Shown here one piece after another: positions 1 through 4,060 of a stretch of 5,032 bases of DNA; within the stretch, counting starts at the first letter, position 1; each line of letters starts with the position of its first letter. The DNA lies in assembly GCA_027592975.1 (NCBI GenBank), contig JAQCJS010000118.1, positions 1 through 5,032 on the forward strand, read 5' to 3'. The position numbers and the translations under genes are program-made. The DNA is from Chloroflexota bacterium. Lineage in GTDB: Bacteria; Chloroflexota; Dehalococcoidia; UBA2979. Below the pieces are notes generated by a model, which was given only the letters and a program-made list of their open reading frames with translations, was not told the DNA's origin and did not search any database.

Positions 1-1
1 C

Positions 2-739
2 TCCGCCGACCTGTTCGGTCTCGCGCCCGCCTCGCTGCTCGCACGTCTCGACCCGCCGCCCGCGGCGGACAACACGGTGCCGCGCCGCCTGCGCGACCAG
101 CACGGCGTTCAGGTGACCGAGCCGCCGCGCACGCTGGAGACGCAGTACAACCTCGATTCGCCGGCCGATCTGCTGGCGATCGGACTGTCCGGCCGCGCCC
201 GGCCGCGCCTCGCACAGGTGATCGCGGCGGAGCGCCTGGACGTGGCGCGGGTGCAGCGCGCCGCGCGCGTGTTCATCGACCGCACGGCGGAGGTGCTGGT
301 GGCGGGGCGCGTCTCCAGCCGCACATGGCAGTACCTGGAGAGCGAGGCGGCCTGCCGCGTGCGCCTGCTGGCGGAAGAGCGCGGGATGCAGGCGGCGGGC
401 ACGGACGCGGACGGCACCGCGCGGTCGCTGCTGGGCCAGTGGATCGCGGAGGCGGGCGCACCGCGCGCCTTCGGCGAACTGCTGCCGCAGCTCTGTGACG
501 CCGCATTCATCGACATCCGCCCGGCACTGGTGCACCTCGGCATCCGCCCCTCGCGTGCCGATCGCTTCGCCGCCGACCTCGGCCTCGCGGACGCGATCGA
601 GGATCCCGCCCTCCGCGCGCTCGTCGAGGCGGCGAACGCCTCGCCCGTCCCCGTCGTCCTCGGCGGCCACTCGCTGGTGGGCGGCATGGTACCGCTGCTC
701 AACCAGTGGGCGTGGGACGAGCACGACGGGCTGGTGTAG
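2..739 (+). CDS. Uncharacterised protein, 3' part; possible nucleotidyltransferase-like N-terminal part (partial)
   Basis: The frame is open from the left edge (first full codon at 2) to TAG at 737-739, so at least 245 C-terminal residues are present. A GTG at 77 could serve as a start, but the frame continues upstream with the same codon bias, so the gene almost certainly begins outside the window. About 50 residues in, the stretch TQYNLDSPADLLAI resembles the closing N-(I/V/L)-(D/N)-(T/S)-P-x-D-L motif of MobA/CofC/IspD-type NTP transferases. After it comes a mostly helical region of roughly 170 residues, including EERGMQA and RSLLGQWI, that I cannot assign. It ends with a Gly/hydrophobic stretch (GGHSLVGGMVPLL). 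No membrane segment or signal peptide is visible in the part seen. GC-rich third positions support real coding. The nucleotidyltransferase link is a motif-level inference only; function unknown. Confidence 0.75.
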   Translation, partial: SADLFGLAPASLLARLDPPPAADNTVPRRLRDQHGVQVTEPPRTLETQYNLDSPADLLAIGLSGRARPRLAQVIAAERLDVARVQRAARVFIDRTAEVLVAGRVSSRTWQYLESEAACRVRLLAEERGMQAAGTDADGTARSLLGQWIAEAGAPRAFGELLPQLCDAAFIDIRPALVHLGIRPSRADRFAADLGLADAIEDPALRALVEAANASPVPVVLGGHSLVGGMVPLLNQWAWDEHDGLV

Positions 740-748
740 GGGCGACGC

Positions 749-955
749 ATGCCTTACGAGGGCGCTTGGGCCAAAGTGGCGCGGGCTAAGGAGCACCGTG
801 ACTCGCTTCAGGGCGAGATTGCGGCAGCCTTCGCTGAACCGGACCGCCGGCCGCGGGTCGGAACAGCCTGCGAAGAGGAGACAGGTGAGCACGTTCTGTA
901 GGTGACGTTCATGCCCGATCTCCGCGACCTCGTCGAGCGCGACCCATCGAAGCGC
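749..955 (+). pseudogene. Remnant of a small uncharacterised gene: premature TAG, then cut off by a repeat
   Basis: ATG at 749 lies 9 bases after the previous stop, with AGGGG at 738-742 as a plausible ribosome site. It opens 50 codons (begins MPYEGAWAKVARAKEHRDSL, ends ETGEHVL) and stops at TAG 899-901. Composition is protein-like: an amphipathic helix with WAK..RAKEH, then a charged stretch. The same frame continues past the TAG with [15 protein letters not shown], where 15 of 17 third positions are G or C, and then runs into the palindromic repeat near 950-960. The simplest reading is a longer ancestral gene with a Tyr-to-stop type change that later lost its 3' end. The opening recalls, from memory, an uncharacterised family starting WAKxxRAxEHxxxLxxEI; that is low confidence. 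Third-position GC before the TAG is only about two thirds, lower than the neighbours. It could instead be an intact 50-residue gene. Confidence 0.45.
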
Positions 956-960
956 GGAGG

Positions 961-1130
961 CCTTCACCCCATCCCTCTCCCGCTTCGCAGGCGAGGGGAC
1001 CAGATGCGCGAGGGCGCGCACACCCGCGCCTCGCGGTACGATTCGGGGAGCGGGCGGGACGGCTCCTGCATTCACAGGCGAAGCGCGGGATACCCGCGCG
1101 GCCCTTCCAGAACGGGGCTTCGCGGCGCGT
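961..1130. repeat. REP-like palindromic noncoding element upstream of glyA
   Basis: This stretch has no convincing coding frame and contains two hairpins. The first is 973-983 / 987-997 with loop TTC: CCCTC pairs with GAGGG, and CC and GC steps pair inside, interrupted by two symmetric mismatches. The second is a perfect 7-bp stem 1083-1089 / 1093-1099 (GCGCGGG, loop ATA). The decamer CGAAGCGCGG occurs at 949-958 and again at 1079-1088, and a related CTTCGCGGCGCG follows at 1119-1130. The wording CACCCCATCCCTCTCCCGC with TTCG is, from memory, typical of dispersed intergenic palindromic repeats in many GC-rich genomes. Between the hairpins (about 1000-1078) I see only a weak -10-like TACGAT at 1037-1042 with no good -35 partner. 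Copy number cannot be judged from one window. Confidence 0.5.
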
Positions 1131-1131
1131 C

Positions 1132-1161
1132 AGACAGCACGAGACTGCACGAGTCAGCACG
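1132..1161. repeat. Three tandem 10-bp units immediately upstream of glyA
   Basis: The units AGACAGCACG (1132-1141), AGACTGCACG (1142-1151) and AGTCAGCACG (1152-1161) are adjacent, and the second and third each differ from the first at one position. The core GCACGA recurs at 1137, 1147 and 1157, exactly one helical turn apart. The array ends 14 bases before the glyA ATG, so in the mRNA it lies in the translation initiation region. It may be a protein-binding site or a chance slippage product; the sequence does not decide. Confidence 0.6.
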
Positions 1162-1175
1162 AAGTGGGGGCCGCC

Positions 1176-2423
1176 ATGGGCGCACTTGATCAGGTCGATC
1201 CCGAGGTCGCAGCGGCCATCCGGCACGAGGAGGATCGCCAGTCGCGCGTGCTGGAGATGATCCCCTCGGAGAACTACGCCAGCGCGGCGGTGATCGAGGC
1301 GGTCGGCTCCGTCCTCACCAACAAGTACGCCGAGGGCTACCCCGGCGCGCGCTACTACCACGGCAACGAGTTCGTGGACGACGTGGAGGATCTCGCGCGG
1401 GATCGCGCGAAGGCGCTCTTCGGCGTGGATCACGCCAACGTCCAGCCGCACTCCGGCACGCAGGCGAACATGGCCGTGTACCTGGGCCTGATCAAGCCGG
1501 GCGACACCGTCATGGGCCTGAAGCTGGACGCGGGCGGGCACCTGACGCACGGATCCCCGGTCAGCGCCAGCGGCATGCTCTACAACTTCGTCTCCTACGG
1601 CGTCGACCGCGAGTCGCACCTGGTGGACTACGAGGAGATGCACGCGCTCGCGAAGGAGCACCGCCCGAAGATCCTCGTCGTCGGCGCCACGGCGTACCCC
1701 CGGCTCTGGGACTTCAAGCGTGCCCGCGAGATCGCGGACGAGGTCGGCGCGATCCTGATGGCGGACATGGCGCACATCGCCGGCCTCGTCGCCGGCGGCG
1801 CGCACCCCTCGCCGGCCGGGCTGGCGCAGGTCATGACGACCTCCACGCACAAGACGCTCCGCGGCCCGCGCGGCGGCATGGTGCTGTGCGACCGCGATCT
1901 GCGGCGTCAGATCGACCGCGGCGTGTTCCCGGGCTCGCAGGGCGGGCCGATGATGCACGTGATCGCGGGGAAGGCCGTGATGCTCAAGGAAGCCGCCACC
2001 CCGGAGTTCGCGCAGCACTCTCAGCAGGTGGTGGCGAACGCGAAGGCGCTGGCCGCCTCGCTCATGGACACGGGGATGACGCTGATCTCCGGCGGCACGG
2101 ACAACCACCTCGTGCTGGTCGATGTGCGGCCGATGGGGCTGAACGGCGTGCAGGCGGCGGACGCGCTGGAGGCGGCGGGCATCGTGGTGAACTCCAACCC
2201 GATCCCCTTCGACACGCTGCCCCCGCGCGAGGGCGGCGGGATCCGCTTCGGCACCCCCGCGATCACCTCGCGCGGGCTCGTGGAGGCGGACATGACGCTC
2301 ATCGGCCAGGCGATGGCCCGCGTGCTGGCGGCGCCGACCGACCAGGCCGTGCTCGCCTCCGTGAAGCGCGAGGTAGAGGAGCTCTGCGCGAAGCACCCCG
2401 CACCCGGTATCCCCGCGCGGTAG
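1176..2423 (+). CDS. glyA: Serine hydroxymethyltransferase
   Basis: Cytosolic PLP enzyme that converts serine plus tetrahydrofolate to glycine plus 5,10-methylene-tetrahydrofolate, the main source of one-carbon units. The protein is 415 residues from ATG 1176, the normal family length. Visible motifs: EMIPSENY (27-34), [15 protein letters not shown] (49-63), PHSGTQAN (91-98), GGHLTHG (120-126), [10 protein letters not shown] (197-206, cofactor Asp197 and His200), [14 protein letters not shown] (221-234) with the Schiff-base lysine at 226, GSQGGP (253-258), and [13 protein letters not shown] (355-367) with the carboxylate-binding Arg357. All key residues are intact. ATG 1176 has a G-run (1166-1170) about 5 bases upstream. 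GTG 1164, in the same frame, would add four residues, but the family N-terminus and G-run favour the ATG. It follows the repeat-rich region and probably has its own promoter, though I find no convincing one. It ends with TAG. Confidence 0.97.
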   Translation: MGALDQVDPEVAAAIRHEEDRQSRVLEMIPSENYASAAVIEAVGSVLTNKYAEGYPGARYYHGNEFVDDVEDLARDRAKALFGVDHANVQPHSGTQANMAVYLGLIKPGDTVMGLKLDAGGHLTHGSPVSASGMLYNFVSYGVDRESHLVDYEEMHALAKEHRPKILVVGATAYPRLWDFKRAREIADEVGAILMADMAHIAGLVAGGAHPSPAGLAQVMTTSTHKTLRGPRGGMVLCDRDLRRQIDRGVFPGSQGGPMMHVIAGKAVMLKEAATPEFAQHSQQVVANAKALAASLMDTGMTLISGGTDNHLVLVDVRPMGLNGVQAADALEAAGIVVNSNPIPFDTLPPREGGGIRFGTPAITSRGLVEADMTLIGQAMARVLAAPTDQAVLASVKREVEELCAKHPAPGIPAR

Positions 2424-2431
2424 AACGAGGG

Positions 2432-2451
2432 CCCCTGCTGCTGTGCAGGGG
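2432..2451 (+). terminator. GC hairpin after glyA, possible terminator without a T-tract
   Basis: A perfect 7-bp stem, CCCCTGC 2432-2438 with GCAGGGG 2445-2451 and a 6-base loop, starts 8 bases after the glyA stop. No T-run follows; the sequence continues AGGGTTCGG. It could act as a factor-dependent terminator or as a 3'-end stabilising hairpin. Its 3' G-run also touches the G-rich array downstream. Confidence 0.45.
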
Positions 2452-2452
2452 A

Positions 2453-2478
2453 GGGTTCGGAGGGCTGGGGGTGCGGGG
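2453..2478 (+). other. G-quadruplex-type motif just upstream of the rpsF promoter
   Basis: Four G-runs lie on the + strand: GGG 2453-2455, GGG 2462-2464, GGGGG 2467-2471 and GGGG 2475-2478, with loops of 6, 2 and 3 bases. This fits the classic G3+ N1-7 rule. A fifth run (2448-2451) is part of the preceding hairpin. The array ends one base before the proposed -35 box. Folding has not been tested, and in GC-rich DNA such motifs can arise by chance. Confidence 0.45.
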
Positions 2479-2479
2479 T

Positions 2480-2509
2480 TTGCTCCTGCGGGCGCGCGGC
2501 CTCTACACT
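2480..2509 (+). promoter_or_regulatory. Putative sigma70-type promoter for rpsF-ssb-rpsR
   Basis: TTGCTC (2480-2485) and TACACT (2504-2509) are separated by 18 bases. The -10 keeps the key T1, A2 and final T, while the -35 matches TTG only. Transcription would start near 2514-2518, giving an untranslated leader of about 80 bases that contains the complete S6:S18-binding hairpin. The match is moderate, but the position between a terminator-like hairpin and the leader element supports it. Confidence 0.5.
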
Positions 2510-2532
2510 TCATGTCCATTAACCGCTTGATC

Positions 2533-2569
2533 GGGGCGGTTCCGGCTCCCTGCCGGAACCCACCGCCTC
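2533..2569 (+). promoter_or_regulatory. rpsF leader: S6:S18 complex-binding motif (autoregulatory RNA)
   Basis: A perfect 9-bp hairpin (2538-2546 with 2552-2560, loop TCCCT) is followed directly on its 3' side by CACCG (2561-2565). A short lower stem then forms: 2533-2536 (GGGG) with 2566-2569 (CCTC), including one G-U pair. Three more pairs (2528-2530 with 2572-2574) are possible after a small mismatch. This is the published S6:S18 mRNA motif: a CACCG bulge flanked by a stem and a variable-loop hairpin, mimicking the 16S rRNA site of the S6:S18 heterodimer. It lies in the predicted leader, 27 bases before the rpsF GTG. Excess S6:S18 is therefore expected to bind and lower expression of the operon. 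The identification by motif and location is strong; the regulation itself is inferred. Confidence 0.82.
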
Positions 2570-2596
2570 CTTCAGACCAGGGTCAGCGGAGGCCTT

Positions 2597-3094
2597 GTGA
2601 ACGAATACGAACTGATGACGATTCTGCATCCGCGCCTGTCGGCGGATGAGACGGCCGCGGCGATCGCCTCGGTCGAGGCGCAGATCGCCGCCCACGGCGG
2701 CGAAATGCTCTCGACGGACGTGTGGGGCCGCCGCCGGATGGCGTACCCCATCGACGGCAACATGGACGGCACGTACGTCCTGATGACGCTGAAGATGCCG
2801 GCCACCGGTGCCTCGCCCCTTGAGGCGTGGCTGATCATCACGGACCCCGTGCTCCGGCACTTGCTGATTCGTGGCATCATCCCCTACCAGGGGCGCGATC
2901 GTGACGACGATCGCGATCGCGACCGCGATCGCGACGACCGTGATGACCGCGACGACCGTGACGATCGAGACGACCGCGAGGATCGCCGCGACCGTGACGA
3001 GCGCGATGACCGCGGCAGCATGGCTCCGGCGGCCGTCCTCGACAGCGCTGACGCGCCCGAGGAAGTGGCCGACGCCGCCACGCCCGAAGAATAG
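2597..3094 (+). CDS. rpsF: 30S ribosomal protein S6 with an Asp/Arg-repeat tail
   Basis: S6 binds 16S rRNA in the platform of the 30S subunit as a heterodimer with S18. GTG 2597 is preceded by GGAGG (2588-2592), only 4 bases away, and gives the family opening MNEYELMTIL. The core (about 1-97) is a single S6 ferredoxin-like fold, with the W-G-(R/K)-R-(R/K)-(M/L)-AYPI block at 43-52, a YVLMTLK strand (60-66) and the end strand LRHLLIRG (86-93). Length is 165 residues against roughly 95-135 for most S6. The extra part is residues 100-139, made only of Asp (22), Arg (16) and Glu (2), then an Ala/Glu-rich acidic end (140-165). It is the first gene of rpsF-ssb-rpsR and sits behind the S6:S18 leader motif. 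The ssb start is 26 bases after its TAG. Confidence 0.96.
   Translation: MNEYELMTILHPRLSADETAAAIASVEAQIAAHGGEMLSTDVWGRRRMAYPIDGNMDGTYVLMTLKMPATGASPLEAWLIITDPVLRHLLIRGIIPYQGRDRDDDRDRDRDRDDRDDRDDRDDRDDREDRRDRDERDDRGSMAPAAVLDSADAPEEVADAATPEE
2894..3013 (+). repeat. In-gene GAY-CGN codon repeat encoding the S6 D/R tail
   Basis: This 120-base stretch consists of GAC/GAT and CGN codons with two GAG, in DR and DDR units; the DDR unit (9 bases) repeats seven times in the middle. Synonymous third bases vary between copies (CGT, CGC, CGA; GAC, GAT). That suggests an older expansion kept by selection on the protein, not a fresh slippage event. The same DNA gives RS-like and Thr/Ala frames elsewhere, which are artefacts. 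Confidence 0.8.
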
Positions 3095-3120
3095 TCCGCG
3101 CCCCGAACGGGGGTTCTCAC

Positions 3121-3540
3121 ATGCTGAACAAGTGCATGGTCATTGGCCGTCTGGGTGCAGACCCGGAGATGCGATATACCGCGAACGGGAACGCCGTGAC
3201 GACGTTCAACGTGGCGACCTCGCGCTCCTTCGCGGGTCAGGACGGGCAGCGTCGCGAGGAGACCGAATGGTTCTCCGTGGTGACGTGGAACCGCCTGGCG
3301 GAGACGTGCGCGCAGTACCTGACGAAGGGCCGGCTGGTCTACGTGGAGGGGCGCATGCAGACCCGCTCCTGGGACGACCAGCAGACCGGACAGAAGCGGT
3401 ACAAGACCGAACTCATCGCTGAGGAAGTGAAATTCCTCGGCGGGCGCGAGGACGGCCCGCGCGGCGGCGGACTCGCGCCGGGCATGGCCGTGGGCGCCGA
3501 CAGCGAAGGCGACATTGACCCGGACGAGCTGCCCTTCTAG
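3121..3540 (+). CDS. ssb: Single-stranded DNA-binding protein
   Basis: SSB coats single-stranded DNA during replication, repair and recombination and recruits partner proteins. The product is 139 residues, slightly shorter than typical (about 150-180), from an ATG with a G-run (3109-3113) 7 bases upstream. The OB fold spans about 1-107: [18 protein letters not shown] (3-20), [14 protein letters not shown] (48-61), [11 protein letters not shown] (69-79) and TRSWDD (81-86). Trp50 and Trp84 match the DNA-stacking Trp54 and Trp88 of E. coli; the third (Trp40) is Phe37 here. The linker is short and Gly-rich (107-127). The C-terminus DIDPDELPF is the acidic protein-interaction tip. Its place between rpsF and rpsR is the usual bacterial order. 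The Shine-Dalgarno G-run can pair with CCCC at 3101-3104, so some translational masking is possible. Confidence 0.96.
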   Translation: MLNKCMVIGRLGADPEMRYTANGNAVTTFNVATSRSFAGQDGQRREETEWFSVVTWNRLAETCAQYLTKGRLVYVEGRMQTRSWDDQQTGQKRYKTELIAEEVKFLGGREDGPRGGGLAPGMAVGADSEGDIDPDELPF

Positions 3541-3560
3541 GGGCGCTCCGTCTGGCAGGA

Positions 3561-3587
3561 GGCCGGTTCCAGCGGGAACACGCGGCC
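3561..3587 (+). promoter_or_regulatory. Bulged hairpin directly before the rpsR ribosome-binding site
   Basis: A lower stem GGCCG (3561-3565) with CGGCC (3583-3587) and an upper stem GTTCC (3566-3570) with GGAAC (3575-3579), loop AGCG, leave a 3-base bulge ACG on the 3' side. The structure ends one base before the AGGAGG (3589-3594) used by rpsR. The layout (stem, hairpin, 3' bulge, GGTTCC/GGAAC arms) resembles the rpsF leader motif, but the diagnostic CACCG is absent. It may tune rpsR translation; role inferred. Confidence 0.4.
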
Positions 3588-3602
3588 CAGGAGGATAGCG
3601 AC

Positions 3603-3929
3603 ATGACGATGGACGACCGAGAAGACCGACCGCGTCGCGGCGGTAGCGGCGGTGGCGGTGGTCGCGGCGGTGGGGGCGGCGGATTCCGTCGGCCTCGTGG
3701 CTGCGAGTTCTGCAAGGCGAAGACGGATATCGCTGACTACAAGGACGCGGGTCTCCTGCGCCGCTACATCACAGACCGCGGCAAGATGGAACCCCGCCGC
3801 AAGGTGGGCACCTGCGCGAAGCACCAGCGCGTCGTCGCGCAGGCGGTGAAGCGCGCTCGCACCATCGCACTGCTGCCGTACACCGGCGAGCACGTGCGGC
3901 TGTCGAGCGGATCCTCCGGCCGCCGCTAG
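3603..3929 (+). CDS. rpsR: 30S ribosomal protein S18, zinc-ribbon type, with Gly-rich N-terminus
   Basis: S18 pairs with S6 on the 30S platform. ATG 3603 has an optimal AGGAGG 8 bases upstream; ATG 3609 would be too far from it. The 108-residue product is longer than the usual 75-90 because of an N-terminal extension: [12 protein letters not shown], then an almost pure Gly stretch (13-27). The conserved part follows, with CEFC (34-37), [20 protein letters not shown] (43-62), [26 protein letters not shown] (69-94) and a basic end. Cys34, Cys37, Cys71 and His74 form a complete metal-ligand set, so this is the zinc-binding (C+) version of S18. It is the last gene of rpsF-ssb-rpsR, 62 bases after ssb. 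No rplI follows, unlike many bacteria. The hexamer DDREDR (4-9) also occurs in the S6 tail. Confidence 0.96.
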   Translation: MTMDDREDRPRRGGSGGGGGRGGGGGGFRRPRGCEFCKAKTDIADYKDAGLLRRYITDRGKMEPRRKVGTCAKHQRVVAQAVKRARTIALLPYTGEHVRLSSGSSGRR

Positions 3930-3967
3930 CCAGCGGCAACGACTCCGGCCACGCCCGCGCCCGCTGA

Positions 3968-3991
3968 GGGCCGGGCGGCTCCCCCCGGCCC
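3968..3991 (+). terminator. Strong GC hairpin ending the rpsF operon
   Basis: A perfect 8-bp stem, GGGCCGGG 3968-3975 with CCCGGCCC 3984-3991 and an 8-base loop, lies 38 bases after the rpsR stop. There is no T-tract after it. In a GC-rich genome, as the only strong hairpin between rpsR and the next gene, it is the best candidate for the operon end. Confidence 0.5.
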
Positions 3992-4001
3992 GGTGCGCGT
4001 G

Positions 4002-4030
4002 TTGGAGTACGCGGTCGGCGCGCGTAGAGA
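4002..4030 (+). promoter_or_regulatory. Weak promoter candidate for the membrane parvulin-like gene
   Basis: TTGGAG (4002-4007) and TAGAGA (4025-4030) are 17 bases apart and lie between the terminator-like hairpin and the next start. Each box matches the sigma70 consensus at only about half its positions, so this is tentative; read-through from the rpsF operon is the alternative. Confidence 0.25.
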
Positions 4031-4060
4031 CCTGGTCTTCGCGGGGAAGGATGAGTCAGA

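Noticed and set aside
109..750. 213-codon frame on the - strand opposite the first gene
   Set aside because: Ser/Arg/Ala-rich composition typical of an antisense shadow; the + frame has better codon bias and stays open to the window edge.
839..861. GC-rich hairpin in the remnant gene region, considered as part of a riboswitch or T-box for glyA
   Set aside because: No glycine, THF, ZTP or T-box consensus elements are visible around it, and it lies inside the coding-like frame of the remnant.
1164..1175. GTG 1164 as the glyA start
   Set aside because: It would add only four residues, overlaps the G-run that best serves ATG 1176, and sits on the end of the decamer repeat.
902..1189. 95-codon frame across the repeat-rich gap
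   Set aside because: Only its first 17 or so codons look coding, as the continuation of the remnant; the rest translates the palindromic repeat.
909..2519. Long open frame of 536 codons on the - strand opposite glyA
   Set aside because: It is the mirror of a GC-biased gene with intact SHMT motifs on the + strand; its product is low-complexity H/R/A/V-rich without any recognisable domain.
2884..3120. Frame on the - strand encoding Arg-Ser repeats, resembling a splicing-type RS domain
   Set aside because: It is only the reverse complement of the D/R codon repeat in rpsF; no start context or conserved part supports it.
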